Below, piece after piece: positions 19,469 to 26,575 of a stretch of DNA of 33,421 nucleotides. The stretch is taken from positions 1 through 33,421 of IMG/VR virus record IMGVR_UViG_3300021142_000106. One strand, 5' to 3'. Position 1 is the first letter of the stretch. The number at the start of each line of letters is the position of its first letter. The translations under genes were made by a program, and so were the position numbers. Origin of the DNA: a virus. Under the pieces are notes generated by a model that worked only from the letters and a program-made list of their open reading frames with translations, did not search any database and was not told the origin of the DNA.

Positions 19469-20044
19469 TCAGTCGTCGTCGCACGGCGACGGAGCGCCGG
19501 GCGTCTTGCCCGGGATCGGCGTCGCGCCACCGAACTGCTCGACCCGCTCCATCGCCATGATCCACTGCACGTTCTCGGCGTCGTTCACCGGTGGCGAGAG
19601 CAGCCGGAACTTCATCGGCTCGGGGTCGATCTCGTGCCGGCCGTCCTCGAAGACCTCGTAGTAGAAGTCCCAGGGCTGCGGGATCGTGTCCACGCGCCGC
19701 CCGTCGGGCAGCATCTTGCCGGTGAGCGTCGACGCGTTGAACGACGTCGACACCTCGCGCAGCCGGATCGACCCCACCGGGTACGCGCCGCCGGCGAACG
19801 CGCCACGCGTGATCGCGTCCAGCGACTCGACCACCGGCGTCGGCAAGATCTCCGTGCGCGCGATCTCCAGGTCCGTGCCCTCGCCACGCTCTTCCCCGGT
19901 CGCGCGCGTCCACACGAGGAACACCCGATACGGGCGAGCCCCGAGCGTGGTCGCGATCTGGCGCACGCGATCCGCTGTCGGCCCCATGCGGGCCACCAGC
20001 GTGCGTTTCGCCTCGGCAGGGGAGAGCGGGCGGGGCTTGGGCAC
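19469..20044 (-). CDS. Virion connector-region protein of unknown family
   Basis: 191 residues from GTG 20044, preferred because a perfect AGGAGG lies 6 nt upstream, just after the stop of the preceding gene. A start 14 codons upstream would overlap that gene. The body is beta-rich: RPYRVFLVWTRATGEERGEG, VGSIRLREVSTSFNASTLTG, DFYYEVFEDGRHEIDPEPMK, ending in APSPCDDD. The SD-start and tight spacing show it is co-translated with the upstream exported-protein gene. Location in the neck segment suggests a connector or tail-attachment role. No motif allows a firmer call. Confidence 0.6.
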   Translation of the reverse strand: MPKPRPLSPAEAKRTLVARMGPTADRVRQIATTLGARPYRVFLVWTRATGEERGEGTDLEIARTEILPTPVVESLDAITRGAFAGGAYPVGSIRLREVSTSFNASTLTGKMLPDGRRVDTIPQPWDFYYEVFEDGRHEIDPEPMKFRLLSPPVNDAENVQWIMAMERVEQFGGATPIPGKTPGAPSPCDDD

Positions 20045-20054
20045 CGGAGGCCTC

Positions 20055-20360
20055 CTAGCCGCCCGTGCCGGCGTCGGGGGTGGCAACCGGCGCGCAGCTC
20101 TCGCCGCGCACCTTCGCCATCACCGTGCGGTGCGCCGTCAGCATCACGTCGAGCCACGGCACGAGCACCGCGTCGACCTTGCAGATCGACGCCACCGTCG
20201 CCGTCGGCAGAAGCATGTTCACGATCACGCACGCGGCCTGCGTCTGGCCGATCGCCCACTTCGTGTCCTGCTTCGCCTGCGCGCACGTCGCGCCGACGCC
20301 GCTCGTTGCGACTCCGAGGCCGAGCACGAGCCCACCCACACGACCAATTCCGAGCTTCAT
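20055..20360 (-). CDS. Small exported protein with signal peptide
   Basis: 101 residues. A basic N-terminus and hydrophobic stretch (MKLGIGRVGGLVLGLGVATS) look like a signal peptide ending near GVGATC. The cysteine there might be lipidated, but the lipobox is imperfect. The mature part has ACVIVNMLLPTATVASICKV and three more cysteines, so disulfides in the periplasm are likely. GAAGGA is a good Shine-Dalgarno sequence. Exported small proteins among head-tail genes can act in lysis or in blocking superinfection. Neither is shown here. Confidence 0.6.
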   Translation of the reverse strand: MKLGIGRVGGLVLGLGVATSGVGATCAQAKQDTKWAIGQTQAACVIVNMLLPTATVASICKVDAVLVPWLDVMLTAHRTVMAKVRGESCAPVATPDAGTGG

Positions 20361-20372
20361 CGGGTCCTTCTT

Positions 20373-20807
20373 TCAGTGCGCGACGGACACGTTGATCCCG
20401 CCACCGACACCCGACGGCCCGTCGCCGGCCATCGATCCGCCGAAGCGGAAGTCGAAGGGGTTGGGCATCACGCCGAGCAGGTTGCCGAGCGAGCTGCGCC
20501 AATACTTGTAGCGCTGGACGAGCTTCTCGAAGTGGTCGTCGCGCAGCTCGATGGAGCCGACCTTCTTCGCTTCGAGGTCCGGCATCGACTCCGCGAGCGT
20601 CTCTTCGATCTGATCGAGCTTGCAGAGGTAGTCGCGGAAGAGCGTGAGCGCCTCGGGCAGGATCTTCGGGAACGCTCCCTCGATCATGAACTGCGTCTGC
20701 GTCGCCGCCGGGATGCCCCCGTTGAAGGTCATCGCGCTCGTCACGTTCAAGTAGCCGAGATGCTTGCGCGCTCGGACCTGGTCTTCGGGGCTCACCTGAA
20801 CGGACAC
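20373..20807 (-). CDS. Small virion-associated protein of unknown family
   Basis: 144 residues from GTG 20807, with GGAGGTGA directly upstream. The central part is helical (LTLFRDYLCKLDQIEETLAE, DHFEKLVQRYKYWRSSLGNL), with a glycine-rich C-terminus (GGSMAGDGPSGVGGGINVSV). Short helical proteins at this place are often head completion or connector adaptors, but no signature is visible. It follows the 144-residue Pro-rich gene and precedes the exported protein by 12 nt, all in one operon. Confidence 0.6.
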   Translation of the reverse strand: MSVQVSPEDQVRARKHLGYLNVTSAMTFNGGIPAATQTQFMIEGAFPKILPEALTLFRDYLCKLDQIEETLAESMPDLEAKKVGSIELRDDHFEKLVQRYKYWRSSLGNLLGVMPNPFDFRFGGSMAGDGPSGVGGGINVSVAH

Positions 20808-20833
20808 GAGTCACCTCCTCCGCGATCGAATTC

Positions 20834-21268
20834 CTACACCGTCGTCTCGCCGACGACCGGCTCATCGTCCGCGGGCTTCTCGACCACCGGCGCCACGACC
20901 GGCGGCGGGTTGATCTCGTCGAGCACGAGCCCCTGGTCGATCAGCCCCTGCACGTCGTACTGCGTGTTCTCGATCAGCTTGCCCGCGCGCATCGCCACGC
21001 GGAAGCCACTGATCACGACGTGTCCGCCATTCACGACTCGGTACGTGCGCGACTTCGGCGCGCCCTCGCGCTCCGCGCGTACCGCGTTGCCGACGACGAG
21101 CGCCTGCTGGCTCGACGCGCGCGGCGCCTGCGCGGGGATCACGCCCGCAGTCCCACCGCGCATCGGCGGAACGACGCCCGACCCAATCGGGCGGGTCACG
21201 AATCCAGCACCGGAGTCGGCCTGGGGAGTCACGGTCTTCTGAGCACTCGGCATCTGATTACGGGCCAT
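20834..21268 (-). CDS. Proline-rich head protein of unknown family
   Basis: 144 residues from ATG 21268, with GGAGG 10 nt upstream. The N-terminal half is disordered (QKTVTPQADSGAGFVTRPIG, PPMRGGTAGVIPAQAPRASS). The C-terminal half is a small folded part (SRTYRVVNGGHVVISGFRVA, LIENTQYDVQGLIDQGLVLD) ending in an acidic Pro-rich tail. It lies after the capsid and HNH genes, so it may be a head decoration or connector protein. The AT-rich TATTGT at about 25 nt before the ATG could be a -10 element of a separate promoter after the HNH gene. Confidence 0.58.
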   Translation of the reverse strand: MARNQMPSAQKTVTPQADSGAGFVTRPIGSGVVPPMRGGTAGVIPAQAPRASSQQALVVGNAVRAEREGAPKSRTYRVVNGGHVVISGFRVAMRAGKLIENTQYDVQGLIDQGLVLDEINPPPVVAPVVEKPADDEPVVGETTV

Positions 21269-21321
21269 CGGGGTTGCACCTCCAGCGGCCACAATAGCAA
21301 AGCGGCGCCGACCCGTGAGGA

Positions 21322-22038
21322 TCACCCTGCTGCGAGGAACTCGGCGAGCGTCCGATCGTTCTTGCGCGAGTTGCACGGGAGACACGCCGGCACGACGTTC
21401 GACGCCGTGTGATCGCCACCGCGCGAGAGCGGCGTCACGTGGTCCATCGTGATCGTTCGCGGCTTGCACCCGCAGTACGCGCATCGACCGCCGTGCGCGG
21501 CGACGATCGCTTCCCACTCGTCGCGCGTGAGGTCGCACCGCGCAGCGCCCTTCATCAGCGCGCGCCACTTCCGAGCCTGGGCGGCGCCGTTCGCCTTCCC
21601 CTTCGGCGTCGCGTGGTAGCGCGCCTGCCCTGCGCGCACGAGCTCGGGGTTCGCAGCGCGCCATGCGCGCTCGTATGCGATCCGCGCCGCACGCACCGCG
21701 GGACGCGCGTTGTACTCGACGAGGTACGCGGCGAACGCAGCCCTCTGCTCGGGTGTCCGATTGCGCATCGCATTGCGCTTTCGAGCGCGCTCGGATTCGA
21801 GCAGCTCGGGCGTCTGCTTGATGACCTCGTGGTAGCGCCGCTTGTCCTTCTCACGAAAGCGTTCGCGCACACCGGGTTTCTTCAAGTGCTCGCGCATCGA
21901 GAGCTTCGACGCATCGTTCAAACAAGAACGGCACCACGAAGTCGGGAAGTAACCGGTCTTGCGCTTCTGGCGCTTGAACTCGGTGACCCGCTTCGTGGTG
22001 CCGCACTTCGTGCACGTCTTGAGTCGAACCCGCGGCAT
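21322..22038 (-). CDS. HNH endonuclease behind the capsid gene
   Basis: 238 residues. The N-terminus has a zinc-ribbon-like pair of Cys pairs (C9, C12 and C36, C39). A long basic helical linker follows (about 45-165). The HNH domain is at 180-230: CAYCGCKPRTITMDHVTPLS, HTASNVVPACLPCNSRKND, with D199-H200, N214 and the C186/C189/C219/C222 zinc ligands. All hallmark residues are present, so it is probably active. It is a free-standing homing-type gene in the same orientation as the head genes, inserted between capsid and neck genes. Its ATG lies inside a perfect hairpin, so translation is likely repressed. Confidence 0.92.
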   Translation of the reverse strand: MPRVRLKTCTKCGTTKRVTEFKRQKRKTGYFPTSWCRSCLNDASKLSMREHLKKPGVRERFREKDKRRYHEVIKQTPELLESERARKRNAMRNRTPEQRAAFAAYLVEYNARPAVRAARIAYERAWRAANPELVRAGQARYHATPKGKANGAAQARKWRALMKGAARCDLTRDEWEAIVAAHGGRCAYCGCKPRTITMDHVTPLSRGGDHTASNVVPACLPCNSRKNDRTLAEFLAAG

Positions 22039-22056
22039 CGGATCAACGATGCCGCG
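22031..22056 (-). promoter_or_regulatory. Hairpin covering the HNH start codon after the capsid gene
   Basis: A perfect 10-bp stem CGCGGCATCG / CGATGCCGCG with a 6-nt loop. The 3' arm contains the ATG of the HNH gene (22036-22038). It begins 18 nt past the capsid stop. No Shine-Dalgarno sequence is visible. It may end capsid mRNA and hide the HNH start. Confidence 0.65.
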
Positions 22057-22074
22057 AACCCCAGAAATCAGCGA

Positions 22075-23472
22075 TTACTGGGCGAATTCGATCACAATTG
22101 AGCGTTTGAACCGTTGCGGGCCGCTCGGCGCAGTGATGTCGGTCGGGATCGCGAAGGCCGTCGTGATCGACCACGCGGCCGACACGTAGTGGCCGAGGCG
22201 GTCGAGCGGCGAACGCAGGTAGAGGCGCACGCGCTCGGCGAAGACCGAGATGCCGTTGTTGATGACGTCGAACTCGCCCGTCTTGCCGAGCAGCCCGGCC
22301 TCGCTCACGTAGAGGCTCTCGTCGAGACCCTTCTCGTAGCCGACGCCCGCGCCGGTGATCAGAACGCGGCCGATGTTCACGCCCGCGTTGTTCGTCGACT
22401 CGCCGCCGATCTCGCGCGAGTAGTACGCCTTGGTGCCGGTCGCGGTGCGCGCGCCGCAGTTCAGCTGATTCGGCGCCTCGTTGTTCATGTAGAACATGAC
22501 GCCGCTCGTGTGGCCGATGAAGCCCGAGCTGTACGCCGCGCCCTCGGGCAGCGACTGGTTCAGGCGCTGGTACACCGGGTCCGCGAACATGCCGGCGTTG
22601 CCGACCGGGCTGATGTGCGCGTGATAGAAGCCGTCGTCGTGCGGGGCGACGTTGTTCGACCGCATCACGGCGACCGCGTTGATGATCGTCTGCAGCTGCA
22701 GCGTGTCGCTCGCACCGATGGCATCGACCGAGAGACCGCCCGAGGCGCGGATGACCGTGGGCGCGTCGGCGCTGACGATCGGGGAGCGAATCGGAGCCCC
22801 ACCGCCGCCGAGCGCGGCCTGCAGGTAGAGGGTGCCCGGCCCATACTGGTCGGTCGGATCGTCGGCGACGTAGCCGATGATGTTCGCGGTGATGCCGGTG
22901 CCGCCGTTCCACACCGTGACGGGCAGCGGGTTCGCCGGCGAGACCGCCTGCGGCTTCGCGCTGACCGAGGTGTTGAGCACGGTCGTGAAGCCGTTGATCG
23001 CGGCCACGCGGAGGGTCGTGTCACCGGCGACGGCCGCCGAGATCAGGTTCGACTGCCCCGAGATGTACGCCTTGATCATCGCGTTGCGCGCGACGCGGTT
23101 CACGCTCTGCCCGGCCTGGAGGCCGAAGGTCTTCACCTTGTTCAGGAAGAGGTCCGCGTTGCTCGTGACGCTCGTCGGCATGTGCACGTCGATCGCCGAC
23201 GCGATGAGGTTCAGCTGCACGAGCCACTGCTCGTACGGCACCTCCTGCGGCTGCGGCTCGGCGCCGACGGCGAGCGGCTCGACCACGGGCGTCATCAGCC
23301 CCGAGCGCGTCTCGTAGAGCTCCTGGCCGCTCTGCGCGTCCCACTGCTCGAAGGGGAACTCCGCGCGGTACGCGAGGTTCGGGAAGAGGCCGTCGTAGAA
23401 GTAGCGAGCGAGCAGACCCTTCTGATTGAGATCGAGAACGGTCGCGGGAATGCCGAGGACAATGCCAGCCAT
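22075..23472 (-). CDS. Major capsid protein
   Basis: 465 residues. MAGIVLGIPATVLDLNQKGL, EFPFEQWDAQSGQELYETRS, AGQSVNRVARNAMIKAYISG, VYQRLNQSLPEGAAYSSGFI, GHTSGVMFYMNNEAPN. The overall pattern (a helical N-arm, a long helix around 110-140, and a C-terminal beta-rich region with GDVVxxAxYGV-like content) fits an HK97-fold coat of the P22/N4-type. Position directly after a coiled-coil scaffold gene and own transcription signals support the call. GGAGG lies 7 nt before the ATG. The final about 14 codons use A/T-ending codons (CAA, AAA, TCA, ATT, GAA, TAA), unlike the rest, next to the HNH gene. Confidence 0.8.
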   Translation of the reverse strand: MAGIVLGIPATVLDLNQKGLLARYFYDGLFPNLAYRAEFPFEQWDAQSGQELYETRSGLMTPVVEPLAVGAEPQPQEVPYEQWLVQLNLIASAIDVHMPTSVTSNADLFLNKVKTFGLQAGQSVNRVARNAMIKAYISGQSNLISAAVAGDTTLRVAAINGFTTVLNTSVSAKPQAVSPANPLPVTVWNGGTGITANIIGYVADDPTDQYGPGTLYLQAALGGGGAPIRSPIVSADAPTVIRASGGLSVDAIGASDTLQLQTIINAVAVMRSNNVAPHDDGFYHAHISPVGNAGMFADPVYQRLNQSLPEGAAYSSGFIGHTSGVMFYMNNEAPNQLNCGARTATGTKAYYSREIGGESTNNAGVNIGRVLITGAGVGYEKGLDESLYVSEAGLLGKTGEFDVINNGISVFAERVRLYLRSPLDRLGHYVSAAWSITTAFAIPTDITAPSGPQRFKRSIVIEFAQ

Positions 23473-23590
23473 GGGGGAACCTCCGAGTGCTCGGCGCGCG
23501 CGTGCGCACCAGTGGAGCAGCGATTCGGATCCCGGTTCCCCGCCTGTTACCGCCGGCGTCTGCGTGTGGGATCAGCCCGTTGCGATCGAG

Positions 23591-23620
23591 AGCATCCAGC
23601 GCGATCCAGCGCGACGTCAA
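23591..23620 (-). promoter_or_regulatory. Candidate promoter of the capsid gene with tandem repeat spacer
   Basis: TTGACG (23615-23620) and GATGCT (23591-23596) are separated by 18 nt. A 10-bp direct repeat (CGCGCTGGAT twice, 23594-23613) fills the spacer and could be an operator. The capsid ATG is about 120 nt downstream. Confidence 0.4.
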
Positions 23621-23630
23621 GCCCGAGAAC

Positions 23631-23683
23631 GCAACGAGCCCCGGAGATCTCTCTCCGAGGCTCGCCACGCGCGCGCTCGTTGC
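23631..23683 (-). terminator. Terminator after the scaffold gene
   Basis: Nested inverted repeats follow the scaffold stop at 23697: GCAACGAG/CTCGTTGC outside and an 11-pair stem GAGCC-CGGAGA/TCTCCG-GGCTC (one bulge mismatch) with a TCTC loop inside. On the minus strand the outer arm continues GTTCTCGG, with only a short T-rich tract. Confidence 0.5.
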
Positions 23684-23696
23684 CGCGCGTCAGCCG

Positions 23697-24554
23697 CTAC
23701 CAGAGCCCCTGATCCTTCAGCCCCTTCAGCTCCTTCGCCGAGTACGCCTGCGGGTGCTTCGGGTTCATGCGCGCCGGATCGAAGGTCACGTCCGAGCTCT
23801 TCTTGGACGGCGGCTTCTTGCCGTCGTGGCCGTTGTTGAGCGGCGTCTTCGTGCGCTCCTTCTCGGCCTCGCGCGTCGGCGCAGCGGCTACCGCACGCGC
23901 GAACTTCGGCTTCGAGCTCGCGAGCTCCTCGAACCACTTCGCGATCTTCTCGTCGTCGAGCTTCGCGGCCTCCTTCGGCGAGAGCTCGCGCATCACGTAT
24001 TTCGCGAACCGCTCCATCGCGTCGTCGACCAGGTCGCCGTCGATGTGCTTCTCGGCGAGCGTCGAGATGCGCCGCTCCTGCGTGGTCACGACGTGCCGGT
24101 CTTCGAGGTCTTGCGCGCGCGCCTCCGCGGCCTCCGCACGCGATCGCTCCTTGGCGAGCTCCTCGCGCGTCTTCTCGTCCTCGGTGAGCTTCGCTTTGCG
24201 CTCCTCCTCGGCCTTCGCTTCGAGCGCGTCGAGCTTCTTGAGCTTGGCCTTCACCTCGTCGACGTTCGCCGTGCCGAAGTGCTCCTTGAGCTGGCTCTTC
24301 GAGTAGCGGCCGAGCCGCTTCTTGAGCGCCGTGCCGCTCAACTTGTAGAGCTCCTTCTCATCGGGCTCGGCATCGTCGTCGAGGTCGCGCGCTTCGTGCG
24401 CGCCGTCGCCGGGCTTCGCAGCCGCCGGCGTCTCGGTCCTGGTCTCCACCTTGGGCGCGGGGGGCGTACCCGCAGCGGGCGGCGCCTTCGCCGGCTCCAC
24501 GCCCTTCGCAACTCCGCCTTCGATCTCGGTACCGGTCGCGCCGTCGACAGCCAT
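23697..24554 (-). CDS. Capsid scaffolding protein
   Basis: 285 residues from ATG 24554, which has GGAGGAG 8 nt upstream. The N-terminus is disordered and Pro/Ala-rich (about 1-80). Residues about 95-170 form a strong charged coiled coil (VDEVKAKLKKLDALEAKAEE, TREELAKERSRAEAAEARAQ). The C-terminus is basic and ends KELKGLKDQGLW. The long charged helical rod directly before the capsid gene is typical of scaffolds that guide procapsid assembly. No protease motif is seen, so the scaffold is probably released, not self-cleaved. Confidence 0.78.
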   Translation of the reverse strand: MAVDGATGTEIEGGVAKGVEPAKAPPAAGTPPAPKVETRTETPAAAKPGDGAHEARDLDDDAEPDEKELYKLSGTALKKRLGRYSKSQLKEHFGTANVDEVKAKLKKLDALEAKAEEERKAKLTEDEKTREELAKERSRAEAAEARAQDLEDRHVVTTQERRISTLAEKHIDGDLVDDAMERFAKYVMRELSPKEAAKLDDEKIAKWFEELASSKPKFARAVAAAPTREAEKERTKTPLNNGHDGKKPPSKKSSDVTFDPARMNPKHPQAYSAKELKGLKDQGLW

Positions 24555-24588
24555 GTGATTCTCCTCCGGGCTCGCTTCGAAAACAGAG

Positions 24589-24630
24589 AGGGCGCGAACC
24601 CGTGCGAGCAATCTCGCCGGGCCGCGCCCT
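24589..24630 (-). terminator. Terminator before the scaffold gene
   Basis: AGGGCGCG/CGCGCCCT (8 bp) encloses CCCG-T-GCGAG-CAAT-CTCGC-CGGG, a nested hairpin. On the minus strand it is followed by CTCTGTTTTC, so it fits an intrinsic terminator for the gene 24654-25370. Confidence 0.72.
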
Positions 24631-24653
24631 TCTGTCACGTCGCGAGGATCAGA

Positions 24654-25370
24654 TCAGAGCGCCGTGGTGGTCGCTTCGAGCTGCGTGTCGACGTCGATCG
24701 CGCTCGCCACCGCGAGCTTCACGCGCGCCTGCGTGACCGCATCGGCGGTCGCGAAAAGCACGTTGTCCTTCGCGAGCTTGAGGTTCGCCTTCGTCGTGGC
24801 CGGCGAGCTGTCGGTGGTCGCCTGGATGATCTCCTTGCCGATCACGGTGCCGACGAGCGACTCCGCTTCGATCAGGAAGAGCACGCCGCGCGTGACGTAC
24901 GCCGCGGGGATCGCGCACACGCCGGTGGCCGCGACGACGGGGAGCACGAGCTCAACGACGTCGTACTTCTCGGGCTCGTAGACGATGTCGAGCAGCGTCC
25001 ACGCGTCGGCGCTCGCGAAGATCAGATCACCGTTCGGCGAGACCGAGCAGTGCCCCGCCGCGGGCGCAGTGTTCACCGCCGAGTGGAGCGGCTGGTCGAT
25101 CGTGAGCAGGCCCTTCGTCCCGGTGCCGCCGCGCGCGTACACGCTCTTGATCGTGTGGCACTTCGCCGCTTCGGGCAGCGTGTACGAGTTGACCGCGGTC
25201 GGCAGCACGTACGGGTTGATCGTCGTGTCGACCGCCTTGCTGCGGAGGAACGTGCGCGAGGTGCGGATGAACGACCCCAGCGCGATCATCTGGAAGAGCG
25301 TCGAGAGCGTGGTCATGAGCGCGTTGTTGAGGCGCCCCACGAGGGTGTTCGAGTAGTCCTTGGTGGCCAT
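24654..25370 (-). CDS. Abundant-type head structural protein
   Basis: 238 residues. MATKDYSNTLVGRLNNALMT starts a helical N-terminus; a beta-rich body follows (TINPYVLPTAVNSYTLPEAA, HCSVSPNGDLIFASADAWTL, KYDVVELVLPVVAATGVCAI). It is flanked on both sides by strong terminators and so is its own transcription unit, as expected for a virion protein made in large amounts. It may be a capsid decoration or minor coat protein. It could also be a second coat-like protein, but the long capsid-type helix is missing. The Shine-Dalgarno sequence is AAAGGA. Confidence 0.62.
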   Translation of the reverse strand: MATKDYSNTLVGRLNNALMTTLSTLFQMIALGSFIRTSRTFLRSKAVDTTINPYVLPTAVNSYTLPEAAKCHTIKSVYARGGTGTKGLLTIDQPLHSAVNTAPAAGHCSVSPNGDLIFASADAWTLLDIVYEPEKYDVVELVLPVVAATGVCAIPAAYVTRGVLFLIEAESLVGTVIGKEIIQATTDSSPATTKANLKLAKDNVLFATADAVTQARVKLAVASAIDVDTQLEATTTAL

Positions 25371-25460
25371 CGCTGGTGTGTCCTTTCGACGGTGGTACTT
25401 GGCGCGACGCCGTCGTGCCGAGCGCGAGACTACACGCTCACCGTCTGCCGAAAAGCAGAA

Positions 25461-25488
25461 GGGGCCGCGGCCTCTCGGCCACGACCCC
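25461..25488 (-). terminator. Terminator before the 238-residue head protein gene
   Basis: On the minus strand GGGGTCGTGGCC-GAGA-GGCCGCGGCCCC forms a 12-bp stem with two G-U pairs and a 4-nt loop, followed by TTCTGCTTTTC. It ends the unit 25509-26490. Confidence 0.75.
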
Positions 25489-25508
25489 CTCTCGGCCTTC
25501 GCGCGCGC

Positions 25509-25931
25509 CTACTGTGGTCCGCCCACGAGGTACTCGATCGTCCCGCTGCCCTGTGCGGAGAGCCCGACGAGGTAGCGCGTCGGATCGAATTCCATCACGA
25601 GCAGCCCGCCGCCCGTCGAGCTCCCCACCGCCAGCACCGCCACCGTGGTTCCGCCCGCGGGGTTGTTCTGCGTGAGCGTCACCAGCATCGGCGCGTTGGA
25701 CCGCAAGTAGAGGAACGACCCCTGCGTGACCGTGTCCGCCGCGCCGACGCCCGAGAGCGTCGCCGGCGAGCTCGAGCTGGTCACCGTTCGCTTCACCACC
25801 CCGGTATCCACCGCGAGCGACTTCGGCGACGGCGACAGCGCCAGCGGGATCGTCGTCGCGCCCGCGGGGAAGCTCCCGCTGGCGTCAGACGGCTGGACGT
25901 AGAGATTGCCGGTGAGGGTCGCGTTCGGCAT
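25509..25931 (-). CDS. Small beta-rich head decoration-type protein
   Basis: 140 residues, Ser/Thr/Ala/Gly-rich and all-beta: MPNATLTGNLYVQPSDASGS, SPATLSGVGAADTVTQGSFL, VTLTQNNPAGGTTVAVLAVG, LLVMEFDPTRYLVGLSAQGS. The sequence fits a phage surface protein such as a decoration trimer, but no family is recognised. It starts 3 nt after the stop of the upstream gene without a Shine-Dalgarno sequence and so is translationally coupled. Confidence 0.6.
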   Translation of the reverse strand: MPNATLTGNLYVQPSDASGSFPAGATTIPLALSPSPKSLAVDTGVVKRTVTSSSSPATLSGVGAADTVTQGSFLYLRSNAPMLVTLTQNNPAGGTTVAVLAVGSSTGGGLLVMEFDPTRYLVGLSAQGSGTIEYLVGGPQ

Positions 25932-25934
25932 GGA

Positions 25935-26258
25935 TCAGCCGTGAAGCTTGAACGGCTTCGGCATCGAGAGCGTCCGCGCGTGCGGCATCCCCGGAGCGGG
26001 CGTGTCCTGGTGCGGGAACGTGCCCGGCACGACGCTCGCGGGATCCGGCGAGGCGCCCGGCTTCGAGGTGCGCGCTTCCTGGCGGCGCATCGGGAAGAGG
26101 TCGTCGGGCAGCGTGCCCGCGGGGCTCGCCGACGCCGGCGACGCGTTGCGGTTCGGGAAGAGATCCTTCGGGGGAGCTCCACCCGAAGCGGGCTTGGTCG
26201 AGACGCCGGCAGAGCCGGCCGCGTCGGCAATGAACGAGGGGTGGTTCTGGTCGGCCAT
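25935..26258 (-). CDS. Small disordered head protein with KPF tail
   Basis: 107 residues, Pro/Ala/Ser-rich and predicted disordered, with a repeated DLFP motif (KDLFPNR, DDLFPMR) and a C-terminus MPKPFKLHG. The last residues resemble MAKPFRVQ at the end of the next gene upstream, and that protein begins MTAKPFRL. AAGGAG serves as Shine-Dalgarno sequence. It lies in the head module between the minor head gene and the decoration-type gene. The repeated short peptides look like docking sites for a capsid or portal partner (inference). Confidence 0.58.
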   Translation of the reverse strand: MADQNHPSFIADAAGSAGVSTKPASGGAPPKDLFPNRNASPASASPAGTLPDDLFPMRRQEARTSKPGASPDPASVVPGTFPHQDTPAPGMPHARTLSMPKPFKLHG

Positions 26259-26289
26259 CGGTGTCGATCTCCTTCGATCTCGGGTCAGG

Positions 26290-26490
26290 TCACTGCACGC
26301 GGAACGGCTTCGCCATCGGGCGATTCTTGTCCGCCACCGCCGGCGGTCGCGGAGGCGACACGTCGGTCGGCATCACGCTGCGGTCGCGATCGATGAGCCC
26401 GTGGTCGCGCGCATCGAGGGTCGCGATCTCGCCGTCGGTGTGACCGGCAGGCGCGGGCGTCGGCGTGAGACGGAAGGGCTTGGCGGTCAT
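26290..26490 (-). CDS. Very small head-module protein with KPF motifs at both ends
   Basis: 66 residues from ATG 26490, with GGAGG 5 nt upstream; the longer open frame starts inside palindrome copy 3 and is less likely. It begins MTAKPFRLTP and ends MAKPFRVQ, so the KPFR peptide occurs at both ends. The middle is polar and proline-rich (PTDVSPPRPPAVADKNRP). No family is recognised. It is the first gene after the palindrome and is co-oriented with the 107-residue KPF-tailed protein. Confidence 0.55.
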   Translation of the reverse strand: MTAKPFRLTPTPAPAGHTDGEIATLDARDHGLIDRDRSVMPTDVSPPRPPAVADKNRPMAKPFRVQ

Positions 26491-26508
26491 CGGATCCTCC
26501 GGCGGCCG

Positions 26509-26532
26509 CGATCGAAAAACGTTTTTCAATCG
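26509..26532. repeat. 24-bp palindrome, copy 3
   Basis: Same half-sites as copy 1 (CGATCGAAAAAC and GTTTTTCAATCG). It lies 43 nt past the stop of the minor head gene and 18 nt before the ATG of the next gene. Confidence 0.85.
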
Positions 26533-26575
26533 CAGCGGGTGTTCGAGAGGTACCAGCCGCTCAGAGCCCCGGCAA

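Noticed and set aside
16853-20395. A 1180-codon plus-strand open frame opposite sheath and neck genes
   Set aside because: It is Arg/Ala/His-rich composition shadow of GC-rich genes on the other strand, with no domain, and spans several real genes.
21269-21321. Remnant of the original capsid C-terminus after the HNH gene at 21322
   Set aside because: The frame there reads RRFAIVAAGG and has a faint likeness to the capsid end, but lacks a stop before the next gene, so it is not a credible remnant.
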